Positions 8,792-19,198 of a stretch of DNA of 64,000 nt are shown piece by piece. The notes below the pieces were generated by a model. It was not told the origin of the DNA and did not search any database. It saw only the letters and a list, made by a program, of their open reading frames with translations. A program made the translations under genes and the position numbers. The stretch is taken from assembly GCF_000192795.1 (NCBI RefSeq), contig NW_007360610.1, forward strand, positions 82,890 through 146,889, given 5' to 3'. How positions within the stretch are numbered: the stretch's first letter is position 1; each line of letters opens with the position of its first letter. Source of the stretch: Vavraia culicis subsp. floridensis. Lineage: Eukaryota; Microsporidia; Pleistophoridae.

Positions 8792-11596
8792 TTATTCAAT
8801 AACCATAAGAGTCGCAGCGTTGATGAACACCGGTCGACTGATTGAAACAAGCCCAAGACGTTCAAGCAATGTAAAATCAATGTAAAGTGCAAGGCTTTGT
8901 ATAAAACAATGGATTTCGGATTTAGTACTCGATGTTTTATATTCGTTAATTTGAGAATAACTGCACTCAATGAATAGTTCATGTAATCGTATCTTATCTC
9001 TCTGTGCTTGCGAATTGATCTTGATCGGTTCTGAATACCGTATTTTGAGTACTTCGAGAGATGGTATCAATAATAAAATGCTGTTAAAATCATATAGGAA
9101 CTGTGCATCAATCACCAAAACTTTCAGACTTATATTCGGTCGAGCAAGATTCAACGGATTGATTTCGTGTTCAGTCATCAGACTTCTATCCATCGTATCC
9201 AAGTCAGTAATGTTCAGTAGCTTGAGATTCATCGGCAGGTTATAAAAAAATTCGTTGGTGATGATTTCGGGGCATATTCGAAGAATTTCGAGGTTTGACA
9301 ACTTTCCAAGTGATTTGCAATTATCAGCATCGATAACAACAGACGTGAACTCTAGCTTCGAAACAGTATTCATCACTTTTTCGCTCAACACTGCTTTGAG
9401 AATAAGATTTACCACGATATTCGACATCTCGAAGAGGAATAAGACCGGTTCTTTGTCCTTGATTGCTGAATATCTAAGTTCAAAATTCAGATCATTTATG
9501 TAATTCTCGGTCGATACGATGTTCATTAACGATTCTTTGTTGTATTCTTCAAATACTTTACTCATCTTCTTAGGGTATTTACTTTCGAATTCCAGGTGCT
9601 TTACTCCTTCAAGACCAGCTAGAATGGTTGTGATTACATCCATACTGTGACAGATATCAATAAGAGAAATGTGGTTGACTCGTTTCAGGCCAACAAACAC
9701 AATGTTATCTTTTTCAAGTGCAGAAAATTGTATGCATAAGCTATCAAGCTCATCAACATTTTGTGCATTGATCACAACTCTACATCCACGAATTACGAGT
9801 TTTCTGCAAGCTTTGTTCAGCACTATCTCTACGTTCTCATCCGTAAGTACATGGTCTAATTCAATCTCTTCGTATTTATTCGGTAGTTCTACTCTTTTCA
9901 CAAACCGAAAATCATATAACGCTATTTTTGATAGGTTATGTGTAGAATGGATTATAGGAGCTACTTCCATTCGCATTCCCTTATTAAAACACTGTTCAAT
10001 CCCTATAAACTGTTTCAGATTAAACATACCAGTTGAATGTAATATTTTCAAATTCTTGTTCTCTTCACTAAATATAACACATGATCCTGCAGACACGTTT
10101 ACATCTTCAAATCTTACAGCATCTATGGTTGCATCGATTGTTACTGTACTATTAATGTCGGCTACCTGTAACTTTAGTGATTTTTGTTCTTTATCCACAT
10201 TGTATTCAAAGCATAAGTGTCTCAACATTATACCTGATCCCATAACACATGGTAGTACAATCTTAACTGGGGTGTTATATATTTCAACATACTCACATTT
10301 TCCGTTAATCATCAGTGTCACGTCTTTATTAACATTACAGTTATCAATTTCAATACTTTCTACGTGATCAGGAAACACTATATTTTCACGGATCTCCAAT
10401 GATAGAAATTCAAATTTCACAACATTTTTAAAAATGTTATTGAATGCATCATTCGGTATGTTTTCTTCGGTATAAACAGCAACTTTAACATGTTCTGGTA
10501 TTGATTGTATAAAATTGAGCGAACAACGATTGCATACTACAGTTATTGGAGCTTTTATGTTATTAAGACATGATAAATCAACATTAGTGTGGATACTGTT
10601 AAATTCCAAAGTTAAGCTATCCACATTTGTTCCTGTAAGAAATTTGCTGGTTGTAACTGCCTCTAGAGTACGCTTAAGTGTCTCATTTTCGAGATCTCCA
10701 TGTGATTTTAAGCCGTATATACTTACAGTATATGGCGAATCACTATTACTAACATTAAATTCACTATCTAAAATCTCCTTGTTATTCAGCAACCATTTGT
10801 AATTCATGTCTAGCTTATAAAACAAGAAGGCTAATGTAAACTTGTGTGAATTAACGGTTCGATAATGGTAACCATAAAATTTCGATTTTCCACTTATGCT
10901 TGCCCGATTTTTATCTTTATCCTTCAAGGCAAGTATAACATATGACTTGATCGATTTTCTAAGTTGTGTCGCAATGTCGCTTGATCCAAATATATATTTG
11001 GAGAGAAGCATAGTTGACTCGTTATACTGGCCGTTATTAGGATCGTGATTGTAGTTTTTCATTTCCTGGAGCAGCTCGGGATTATTCAACAAATGCATGC
11101 ACACTGCACACGCAATCGCTCCTCTCCCGTATTCATCAAATAATGATAAATACTTCACGAGTGCACAAATTTCATCTGTATCAAAGGTAGGTACATCTTT
11201 GTCAAAACTACTATTTTGCGACAATTTCATGATTTTTTGATACAATAAAATGGATATTGGTACATTAATAACTACAAATTTGATGTCTGGGTTTTCTTTA
11301 ATCACATCATGGTATGTCCCATAGCTGATCCTCTTGATACCAGCAATGTGACTATGATAGGTACTATCATCGTAGTCAAAGCTTTTATTGACCGTATCTC
11401 TACCAAGAAAACATGTGCTTCTGATCTCATGCGGTAATGATTGCATCATTTTATCTCTTTCATGTGCATTCAACAGGCCAGACATTCCTATATCTGCCGG
11501 GTTTTCGAAGATCAAAAAATCTTTATCTTGTTCATTTTTGAAGACCAGTATGTATTTGAGACTTGCCTCAACATAGCCGTACAAATTAAACAACAT
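8792..11596 (-). CDS. Large LRR protein of a lineage-specific family (LRR-A)
   Basis: The 934-aa protein is a paralogue of the gene at 42759-45677. Both start with a short region containing KYILVFK / KYLLLFK, share a segment near residues 95-200 (FVVINVP / FVIIKVP, then a CMHL / CLHL helix and LLSKYIF / FLSKCIF), a SKFYG / GCFYG motif, irregular LRR units, and a matching C-terminus (YIDFTLL / YVDFTVL). LRR-like units such as LSNLEILRIC and MNLKLLNI are frequent after about residue 300. No signal peptide or membrane segment is obvious. The family role is unknown; LRRs suggest protein binding. Codons are AT-rich, unlike the core genes. The ATG at 11596 lacks a CCC motif, and a 69-bp tandem duplication lies just upstream. 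Confidence 0.85.
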   Translation of the reverse strand: MLFNLYGYVEASLKYILVFKNEQDKDFLIFENPADIGMSGLLNAHERDKMMQSLPHEIRSTCFLGRDTVNKSFDYDDSTYHSHIAGIKRISYGTYHDVIKENPDIKFVVINVPISILLYQKIMKLSQNSSFDKDVPTFDTDEICALVKYLSLFDEYGRGAIACAVCMHLLNNPELLQEMKNYNHDPNNGQYNESTMLLSKYIFGSSDIATQLRKSIKSYVILALKDKDKNRASISGKSKFYGYHYRTVNSHKFTLAFLFYKLDMNYKWLLNNKEILDSEFNVSNSDSPYTVSIYGLKSHGDLENETLKRTLEAVTTSKFLTGTNVDSLTLEFNSIHTNVDLSCLNNIKAPITVVCNRCSLNFIQSIPEHVKVAVYTEENIPNDAFNNIFKNVVKFEFLSLEIRENIVFPDHVESIEIDNCNVNKDVTLMINGKCEYVEIYNTPVKIVLPCVMGSGIMLRHLCFEYNVDKEQKSLKLQVADINSTVTIDATIDAVRFEDVNVSAGSCVIFSEENKNLKILHSTGMFNLKQFIGIEQCFNKGMRMEVAPIIHSTHNLSKIALYDFRFVKRVELPNKYEEIELDHVLTDENVEIVLNKACRKLVIRGCRVVINAQNVDELDSLCIQFSALEKDNIVFVGLKRVNHISLIDICHSMDVITTILAGLEGVKHLEFESKYPKKMSKVFEEYNKESLMNIVSTENYINDLNFELRYSAIKDKEPVLFLFEMSNIVVNLILKAVLSEKVMNTVSKLEFTSVVIDADNCKSLGKLSNLEILRICPEIITNEFFYNLPMNLKLLNITDLDTMDRSLMTEHEINPLNLARPNISLKVLVIDAQFLYDFNSILLLIPSLEVLKIRYSEPIKINSQAQRDKIRLHELFIECSYSQINEYKTSSTKSEIHCFIQSLALYIDFTLLERLGLVSISRPVFINAATLMVIE

Positions 11597-11616
11597 GGAT
11601 TGGAATCTGTCTCGTC

Positions 11617-11754
11617 CTTTTATGCTTTGAACATTAGTCTTATTAAGAAAAGAATTAATTAATTGTAATATTAAATTGAATTAAACTTTTATGCTTTGAA
11701 CATTAGTCTTATTAAGAAAAGAATTAATTAATTCTAATATTAAATTGAATTAAA
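11617..11754. repeat. Tandem 69-bp duplication at the 5' end of LRR-A
   Basis: Two adjacent copies (11617-11685 and 11686-11754) begin CTTTTATGCTTTGAACATTA and differ at one position seen (AATTGTAAT versus AATTCTAAT). The pair starts 21 bases upstream of the LRR-A start codon, so it probably lies in its promoter or leader. The near identity implies a recent event. Confidence 0.95.
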
Positions 11755-13351
11755 CTAAATTTACTTATTGCTCATTAGTTTTAATGGTAACCCAATATTC
11801 TCAATTAATCAAATGGGCGAATAACAAGTTTTTGTGTTGTGCCGAATTGTAGAAGCAATATGAGCGTGGATTGGCTCTATTTGATTGCACAACAAACAAA
11901 TATAATACAGTAATTGATTACAATAGAATACTTACAGTTGGCGCTCTGACTCTTTTATCAGATGAAGGTTGGTCTATGCCATTGTGTTTGTAATGGAATG
12001 GTGATTGAATGAAACGGATTGTAGGACCGTTTTCTCATTATCAAATTTAAAAACGGTAAATTAGCACTAAAAAATATATTTAAAAATTATGAGAGTTAAT
12101 TATTTAATTTGTTAAAGTTAAATAATTAATCATTTTGAAAAATCGAACAAATTTTACTTTACGCTACAAATGAAATTTTAAGTTAGACTTATCCAATTTA
12201 TTTTTTAGACTAGCTTAATTATCTCTACCAGCATTATAAATGACACGATTTATTTGCTAAAAGTACGTTTTCTTACCTTCATATATCACAACACTCAAAT
12301 AAACACACTTGTATGGTCGTTGGGACCAATCATGGCCACTAACCTCTGGTCATGAAAGAAATTGGTGCGCCAACCCGCACAACATTTCACACACTTTCAT
12401 CACAACATAAATGTCTTCTGCAACCTCAATAGTAACTTTAACGCGCAAATTATGATTTACATAACATCTTCGCAGAAGAACCTTGTGAAACTCTTTTTCT
12501 CTGAATTTACAGACAGATATGGTTCTTGTCAAGTAAACGTTCAGCCGAAAAATTATGTTCGATATTTGGGCAATCATTTGTAATTCCGAAGGAGATGCCA
12601 CGCGGTTTTCTTCCTATTATTTCAGCAGAATGGATATTGTCTCTTTACGTTGGAGTGACTACACAGTGTCGAACCAGGCGATAGGCATACATGAACATTG
12701 ATACACATGTTAATTAATGCAGTTCATTAATTGCCGAAGTAGTAACAACTACTTTTCAAGATGGCAGAGGTAAACTAATTAAACTCACGTGTCAAGATTG
12801 CTTATCACGCTTTTATCCGTACATACTCTTTTGCTATTTCATAATTAACCTCAGACTCTCACGCCGCATATTAGAAACTGCTTACTGCATTTTGTTCAAA
12901 TATGAAGAGATAAATGAAAAAAAATTTATTGTGAGCAACAAACACGTTGACTGCTTGCAAATAAATTTCACACTGTCAAACAGTCTTCAAAAATTAATCT
13001 TTTGCTTATCCATGAGGTATTGTTGCCATGGTCATTTGTTCCAAGAACTAAATCTTTTTGGTTATTAGATCAAATGACCATTGACCAAAGTTTTTTCCGA
13101 ATCCCAAAACGACAATTCCTGTTAAATGAAGCTAAAACTTCTTCAAAAACGCTGAAAATACAAACTTTGTATTTTTGCTGGCCACAACCGAATCTAAAAC
13201 CAACCTCATGACGCTTATGCCAAAGAAGTAACCAGAGGAAATAACTGCTCCAAATACCAAATTTAACGATAATTGGCAGCAGACACGGTCATTTTGTAAT
13301 AAAAAATGCGAGTAAAAAAGCTTACATGATGTTTGTTCTTTAATGTAACCT
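11755..13351. other. Intergenic spacer, AT-rich
   Basis: A spacer of about 1.6 kb that is especially AT-rich near 12050-12240. It contains an 11-bp perfect inverted repeat (13028-13038 and 13071-13081). A minus-strand frame of up to 75 codons from ATG 12577 has no supporting feature. Confidence 0.45.
13028..13081. repeat. Perfect inverted repeat, 11-bp arms
   Basis: ATGGTCATTTG at 13028-13038 is mirrored by CAAATGACCAT at 13071-13081, with a 32-nt loop. It could form a hairpin or be a pair of protein sites. No gene lies within 250 bases. Confidence 0.6.
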
Positions 13352-14011
13352 TTATACGAGAATTACGCACAAGGCAACACCCAATAAGGCAGACATTATG
13401 CTGATTGAGGCAGCTCCATTGCTGGATTTAGTTTTTGAGCTCGATTTGCTGCTCTTCTTTGTGCTAGACTTGCTGTTTCCTTTCTTATCACCGGATTTTT
13501 CGTCCTTCAATCCGGATGATTTGCCCGCGCCACCTTCTGACTTGCCAGTTCCGGCCGCAGCTCCTCCCGCTCCTCCTGTTGCAGCGCCAGCCTGTCCTTG
13601 TCCCTGCCCTTGCATGATAGCACCACTCATTCCCTGATCAGCTATGAAAAAAGGCTGTGCTACGGGCATACTTTCTGCTGCGTAGTGACTTCCACCTGTC
13701 GGTGCATATGATGCCATTGCAGGTGCTGCATACGATGCCATTGCAGGCGCTGCATACGATGCCGCTGCAGGTGCTGCATACGATGCCGCTGCAGGTGCAT
13801 AAGACCCATATCCATCACCCATGCTACCACTAATTGGCATCATCACATCGTCACATTTCATCGTTCCATAGTATGATCTGTCCGGGTTGCCATGAAGATC
13901 CATATCGAATGATTGGTTCGGCACAGGCTCAACAAGTATGGCATCAGATATCGTCCTTACATATGGGGCCGCTTCAGCACTTATGTGAGGTATTAAAAGA
14001 GTGAACAACAT
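13352..14011 (-). CDS. Secreted, probably GPI-anchored repeat protein (surface or spore-wall candidate)
   Basis: The 219-aa protein begins with a short signal-like sequence (MLFTLLIPHISAEA). An Ala/Ser/Tyr/Pro region follows with an eight-residue repeat (AASYAAPA) in four copies, encoded by a 24-bp tandem repeat at 13710-13805. Next come a Gly/Gln stretch (GQGQGQAG), a Lys/Ser-rich region (KKSSKSSSKTKSS) and a hydrophobic C-terminus (SIMSALLGVALCVILV) after small residues, the pattern of a GPI attachment signal. The ORF is open 25 codons further, but ATG 14011 puts the signal peptide at the N-terminus. An exposed role is inferred; no known spore-wall family is recognised. Confidence 0.72.
   Translation of the reverse strand: MLFTLLIPHISAEAAPYVRTISDAILVEPVPNQSFDMDLHGNPDRSYYGTMKCDDVMMPISGSMGDGYGSYAPAAASYAAPAAASYAAPAMASYAAPAMASYAPTGGSHYAAESMPVAQPFFIADQGMSGAIMQGQGQGQAGAATGGAGGAAAGTGKSEGGAGKSSGLKDEKSGDKKGNSKSSTKKSSKSSSKTKSSNGAASISIMSALLGVALCVILV
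13710..13805. repeat. 24-bp tandem repeat, about four copies, inside the surface protein gene
   Basis: Copies begin at 13710, 13734, 13758 and 13782, each GATGCC(A/G)(T/C)TGCAGG on the plus strand. They encode AASYAAPA-type units on the minus strand; the last copy is partial. Copy number may vary between isolates. Confidence 0.9.
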
Positions 14012-15173
14012 GGTGTGGTGTGTTTTTTCTCTATTTATACTTTTAAGCTGATAAATTAACGTGGTGATAAATTTGGTGCCAATCATAAAAGTGTAATAAC
14101 ATCAGCATAACATCACTTTAATCTACCGAGTACCGATGGATGTGCTGTGTCGATACGATGCCTGTAAACCATAGGTTTGTTTGGTTTGCACCATTTCGTT
14201 CCGAGCTGAAACGGCTATAATTACGCGTTTTTTTACCGGAATACGGAAACGATGCGATAGGAACAACAAATTGATAACTTTCCTTCAATGATAAGTTGTT
14301 ATTACGTTTCACTCATTCTGAGCGCTCACTAATACGAGTCAGCATTCATTTTGTTGTTTTTTCTACTTAATTTATCTTCGAACCAAACGCATCAATTATG
14401 ATCGAGTACTGAAGTGCAAATGAAGTTACTGCTCAATTCTGACATGGATATCACTATCGAACCGTTTTATCGTGCAAGACGTACCTCAGCTACGTCATGT
14501 GTTGCCAGCTCGAATAAATGCCCAGTTATACTTTGCAGTGGCACTATGATCCTTATTAAAGCTATGAACACGTGATCTAGGTATGTTCATCTCGAAATAG
14601 AAGTTTCATTCACCGCGTATTATCGTGCTACTTTCATTGACACACGAATTTATCATTCTCATTACTCACTTTGTTTGCAATCTTACTCATCGTTTTGTTT
14701 TATCATTTTTTAATAAATCATTAATCGTATCGTACGATTATGACGACCGGAAAACCGCATGCAAGCGGAATATTGTACCGCAGCACCCAGCACAAAATAT
14801 CATGATCAACTTGGTGCTGGAGATGAGCGTGATAAATGTAATTTAATTAGACATGCCTTCATCAAAAAAATAAGTAATGACCGGTTTATTGACGAGTGGC
14901 TGAAGCTTACGATTGTTGCAGTGCCAATAAAATAATTATTTTACAAATATTTGGAGTATAAGGCGTAATTAAGCTCATCTAAGTACTGTGCGATGTAAAA
15001 GGCATCTACCGGTTCAAAGGGATGAGTGAGCACATTATAAAGTACTTGGAGCGAAGGCGTTCGTTTTCTTGTAATAAAACAAGAATGGTAAAGTATTACG
15101 GTGCCTTCAGGAATTTATCCAAAATTTGCGAGTATTGAAAAAACTGACCGCACTTCAACAAATCACTTTAATT
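14012..15173. other. Intergenic spacer
   Basis: About 1.2 kb between the surface protein and coatomer alpha. Frames of 64-80 codons here lack ATG starts or features. No RNA gene is recognised. Confidence 0.45.
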
Positions 15174-17879
15174 TTACATTTCATCGTTTACTACACCAAT
15201 GTAACACCCTCCACACTCATCATTCACGTTGTAACATCCGCAAAAAACGCATTGCCGCCCCTTCTCGCGGTAACCACCCTCGTCAACACAGAACACGCCC
15301 TTACCCACCTCAATCGCATCACCTTCATGTTTGCTCTTGCGCACTTTCATGCAGAACTCATCGTCTGAATGTTCGGCCGCGAGCTTCGCACTCGCGTAGT
15401 TTCCATTCTTGTACGATACGGCGACGTAATTCTCCGTCTGTATTTTGCGGTGCTGTGGCAGCAGATCAAGGTGATAGAAAAAGTGCGCACGCTCAAGTGC
15501 ACGCTTCACATCTGTTTCTTTCTTTCTCTTACGCTCGCTCTCTAAACCGGCCACGTACCGGCCAATCAGGAACCGCTTCTCTTCATCCAACGAGTCTGCT
15601 AGCGAGTACAAAACAGTGTACAGCACTTTGAGAGTATCTTTTGCCTTTCCTGCATCGATGTAGCTCATCGCTTTGCAGAATTCCTCCTCAGCATTTAACC
15701 CCTCTACAACGAAATTCATCCTTTCACTGAGCCTTTCAACATGATACAACTTGCCCTCTCCATCATAATCATAATACCTGTCCTCATCGGCATCGTTCTC
15801 CTCCACTAAACCCTCTCCAATCATCTGCTGATTACCCACAATATTCTCGCTGTCTCGCAAAATTTCCATTACCCCATTCTTATCGCCCAAGTACACGCAG
15901 CGCAGCAGCCTGATGTTCAAATCATCCACAACCATAGCCTGTATCCTCTCATCATTCTTCGTCACAAGGTAAAACATGAACAGCTTGCGCTCGTCGTCCA
16001 TCTTCCTCAGGCAGCCCTCCAGCACGTCGTAGTTCTTGTCGATCAATTCAACGTTCTTCATTCCCATCTGGTAAATCTGCGTGTATTCGTTCCGATCATT
16101 CGCAATTTCGTAGGCACTTGCAATGTCCCCCATCGATAGGTACAATTTGAACTTCTGCGCACGCTCATGTATGAAAGGCAGGGCAATGTCACCACGCCCG
16201 TTGTGTCTCAGGAAATTAACGACCGCCATACCCGGCAGATTTCCGATGTGTGATGCGATTGCCTCGCTGTCATTGTTCAGTACCGCAAGCTTGAACTTTA
16301 TCTCGTCCAAGTTCACTTCTCGCTCAATGATTTGCGTGTCGCTCACGAGCAGACAAACATCCCTCCCATCCTTCTTGTACATTCTGACGAGGTTCACGCC
16401 GCTTACCGAACAGATCACACCCTCCGAATGCTTAAAGACATACCTGAGCTGCTTCTCCGTGCTGTAGAACACCATACCGTCCGATATCACGGCAGAAAGG
16501 ATCCTGGTCATATCGTTCACGTGCCGTACCACATCAAGGTTGCTGTCAAGAACCATGAGGTCGTTCTTACCAATTACAACACACATCGGCTCATTCTCTT
16601 CGCTGTAATACACGTTCGTAACCACAAACGGAACACTCGTGCTCTTCCTCTCGTAGCTTGCGTTTACCATCAGAATCTTCTTCTCGTTGAGCACGAAGAA
16701 CACCGTCCTAAAACCGACGACCCGCCCAACCAAAAAGAAAATGCACTCGTCCTTGACCTGCCCGTTCAGCTGATACGCGTGAAATTCGCCTTTGTTGCTG
16801 CAAATGATGAGATCGTTGAAGAACGCAGCATTGCCTGTTTCAGACCAGCTCAGCTTCTGATCGCGCACTCTATAGACCTCAAAGCGGTGCGCATAGTTCA
16901 CAATAAGCATGTCTCTGTACGAGCAGATGTCTTTCGCTTCTTTCTTCAGATCAGCGATGCGCTCATTTTTGTAGTTCACCACCCGGTTGTCTCTGACCAC
17001 GTAATTCGTGTCGAACACGAGATCGTTTTTGAGCTTGAAGATGATGAAGCACTCGTCATGACCGGCCACAATCACATTTTCGCTGTTGCGCGCCAGGCAC
17101 CAAAAACGGCCCTCCTTCTCAATGCGCCTCGTCTTTTTGTTCTCATTGACGAACAGCATGCCATCCTCTCCACAGCTTACGACAACTTTATTGAACGAAA
17201 GCAGCGCGGTGACCGGCTTGTTGTGGTAGTTGAACGACTCCGTGCTGACCAGGTCAGAGTTGAACACCTTGATGCACTTGTCATCCGAGCCTGTGAAAAT
17301 CGCAAAGTTGCCGTTGTTAAAAAGCACTGAGAGCGTGTTGATGCCCTTATCGTGCGCCTCCACAATCTCAGAGGTGCCATCATCGATGTTCCATACGCGG
17401 ATGGTCTGATCAAGTGACACACTCACAACACGCTTGTCGTGCAGGAACTCAGCACACATCACGTAGTTCGTGTGCCCTGCCAGTGTCCTAATCTTCTTCT
17501 TGCTCTGAAAGTTCCAAACCTTTACCGTCCTGTCATCGCTCGCGCTCAGCACGAAAGGTTCACTCTGATGAAAACGCACACACCGTATGTAATCGGAATG
17601 TCCCTTCAGTTTAACGCTCGTCCTGTTCGTGTAATCCCAAATGCGCACGTACTGGTCATCTCCCCCGCTCACAAAAATATCGTTGTGCTGGTGGAACTGA
17701 ATCGATCGCACAGGTCCATCATGGTCAAGAAACTTGTGGATGAAGGATGAGAGCGTGTAGTCGTATGCACGAATTTCTCCGTTGTGCTGGGCCAGCAGAA
17801 CAACCGGTCGGCTGCGATGAAAGCACACAGACTTTACACGTGGCGATTTTATCTCGTCTTGGATGTTGAGCGCTTGCAT
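15174..17879 (-). CDS. COP1: Coatomer (COPI) subunit alpha
   Basis: The 901-aa protein has an N-terminal WD40 propeller over about residues 1-300, with units such as SGGDDQYVRIWD, SASDDRTVKVWN and SVSLDQTIRVWN. A second beta-rich region, a helical solenoid, and a Cys-rich end (CVFCGCYNVNDECGGC) follow; alpha-COP also ends in a Cys-bearing domain. The family forms the COPI cage with beta'-COP and sorts KKXX cargo in Golgi-to-ER traffic. At 901 residues it is clearly shorter than the usual 1200 or so. The frame is open to 18017, but ATG 17879 is chosen because ACCCCTCAGA precedes it and the upstream codons lack WD40 similarity. A TBC protein gene lies directly upstream in the same direction. 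Confidence 0.9.
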   Translation of the reverse strand: MQALNIQDEIKSPRVKSVCFHRSRPVVLLAQHNGEIRAYDYTLSSFIHKFLDHDGPVRSIQFHQHNDIFVSGGDDQYVRIWDYTNRTSVKLKGHSDYIRCVRFHQSEPFVLSASDDRTVKVWNFQSKKKIRTLAGHTNYVMCAEFLHDKRVVSVSLDQTIRVWNIDDGTSEIVEAHDKGINTLSVLFNNGNFAIFTGSDDKCIKVFNSDLVSTESFNYHNKPVTALLSFNKVVVSCGEDGMLFVNENKKTRRIEKEGRFWCLARNSENVIVAGHDECFIIFKLKNDLVFDTNYVVRDNRVVNYKNERIADLKKEAKDICSYRDMLIVNYAHRFEVYRVRDQKLSWSETGNAAFFNDLIICSNKGEFHAYQLNGQVKDECIFFLVGRVVGFRTVFFVLNEKKILMVNASYERKSTSVPFVVTNVYYSEENEPMCVVIGKNDLMVLDSNLDVVRHVNDMTRILSAVISDGMVFYSTEKQLRYVFKHSEGVICSVSGVNLVRMYKKDGRDVCLLVSDTQIIEREVNLDEIKFKLAVLNNDSEAIASHIGNLPGMAVVNFLRHNGRGDIALPFIHERAQKFKLYLSMGDIASAYEIANDRNEYTQIYQMGMKNVELIDKNYDVLEGCLRKMDDERKLFMFYLVTKNDERIQAMVVDDLNIRLLRCVYLGDKNGVMEILRDSENIVGNQQMIGEGLVEENDADEDRYYDYDGEGKLYHVERLSERMNFVVEGLNAEEEFCKAMSYIDAGKAKDTLKVLYTVLYSLADSLDEEKRFLIGRYVAGLESERKRKKETDVKRALERAHFFYHLDLLPQHRKIQTENYVAVSYKNGNYASAKLAAEHSDDEFCMKVRKSKHEGDAIEVGKGVFCVDEGGYREKGRQCVFCGCYNVNDECGGCYIGVVNDEM

Positions 17880-18079
17880 TCTGAGGGGTGTGAAAATGGG
17901 CGATTTTATATTTTTTGTGTTTGGCGAATTTCGGTGGCGTGGGTCGGTCCCAGCAGACAGGAAAGTCATTTCGGTGTTGTAGGAGGTAAATGAACGAGCT
18001 ATCAGCAAAAAATGCACAAACTTAATGTAAATTCACCATCGATGGCAGGCATGAACAGTAAATTGAACAATAATCACCT

Positions 18080-19069
18080 TTAATTACCCTTACAGGTGCC
18101 AACGCAACAACTGAAGAACAGCATTTCCAAATTAATACCAATCAGTACGGCAATCACAAAAAATCCCAAATTGTTCTTCCAAAATTTAAATTTTTTTTTC
18201 CTGATTTCGTTCTCTTCCTCTTTGAACTCGTAGTTCAGGTTTTTGAGATCAAGCATGAACATTTTGCGGTTCCCTATGTTCTTCTCGTTATAAAACTTGA
18301 GCATAAGAACGAACAGCATGCCAACATCTTCCTCAAGTATGATCTTAAAGATAAAATAAATGTCATCCTTCCTCCTCAATATTCTGCTGAACCATGTCAA
18401 CGTGTAATTCATAAATTTTATGCTTTCGTTCACACTTACATTTTTTTGCTCCCTGTTCAGCAGGTTAAGCATCACCTTGTTCTTCGCTAGGTACGTTTTA
18501 AACTCGTGTTGCACAAGACAGAGGTACTTGTCCTTGATGATGTGGTATACAGCCGTAAGCATCCTGTTCCGTGTCGCATTGCTCATCAAATTTGTTACGT
18601 CGGCGTACTTCTCGAGCTCCTCGAAAATGCTCTCGTCTGCCGCGCTCTTACCGCCGCTGTTATGCTTGCATGTGGTACTGCTCCCAGCGATTTGGCCATT
18701 CTTACACCGAGAGATTTCACCACGATCCTTATCCGAATCATCACTCGCTATGTCATCCACATCAATGCTGTTGAGTGTCACGTCGTCAACACTCTCGCTC
18801 TCGGCGTAAAAGTACACCAAGACAGCTGCTACATCGTTCATTCCTTGTACGTACTCGAACGGCATCCGTATTAGCAGGTTAAACAGCTCTTTCCTGAGCA
18901 GGGCCACGTCCATGTCTCCATAATCAAAATATGTTCTCTCAACGTCCACTTTAATCACGCTCAGATCATCCTGTGATTTATCAGGCGTGCCAGGCGCTTT
19001 TTTACTTTCGTACCGGCTCATTACGGACCGAAGTGCTAAGAAATCTTTCCATGATCGATTTTTTGACAT
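18080..19069 (-). CDS. TBC-domain Rab GTPase-activating protein with a C-terminal membrane anchor (Gyp8/TBC1D20-like)
   Basis: The 329-aa protein carries the two TBC fingerprints: IKVDVERT with the catalytic Arg (about residues 39-46) and YVQGMND with the Gln finger (about 73-79). An acidic low-complexity insert follows (about 88-150), and a hydrophobic segment near the C-terminus (LGFFVIAVLIGINLEMLFFS). In the family a C-terminal anchor is typical of Gyp8 and TBC1D20, which act on Ypt1/Rab1 at the ER; that assignment is inferred. The start is supported by GTACCCTTTT directly before ATG 19069. The gene lies 200 bases upstream of coatomer alpha on the same strand and is divergent from a small plus-strand ORF. 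Confidence 0.75.
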   Translation of the reverse strand: MSKNRSWKDFLALRSVMSRYESKKAPGTPDKSQDDLSVIKVDVERTYFDYGDMDVALLRKELFNLLIRMPFEYVQGMNDVAAVLVYFYAESESVDDVTLNSIDVDDIASDDSDKDRGEISRCKNGQIAGSSTTCKHNSGGKSAADESIFEELEKYADVTNLMSNATRNRMLTAVYHIIKDKYLCLVQHEFKTYLAKNKVMLNLLNREQKNVSVNESIKFMNYTLTWFSRILRRKDDIYFIFKIILEEDVGMLFVLMLKFYNEKNIGNRKMFMLDLKNLNYEFKEEENEIRKKKFKFWKNNLGFFVIAVLIGINLEMLFFSCCVGTCKGN

Positions 19070-19198
19070 AAAAGGGTACGTGGTGAAGATATTTTAGTAT
19101 TGCGATGTACGCACCTATGAAGAGAGGTATGAGGTGAGCAACGTGTTGTTTAGAGCGTGATATATACTTCTCACCCGCTGCTTTCCCATGTGATGAAT

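Noticed and set aside
12350..12601. 83-codon minus-strand frame
   Set aside because: Starts with GTG; from the first ATG only 75 codons remain, with no feature.
16332..17330. 332-codon plus-strand frame inside coatomer alpha
   Set aside because: Shadow frame; WD40 repeats are clear on the minus strand.
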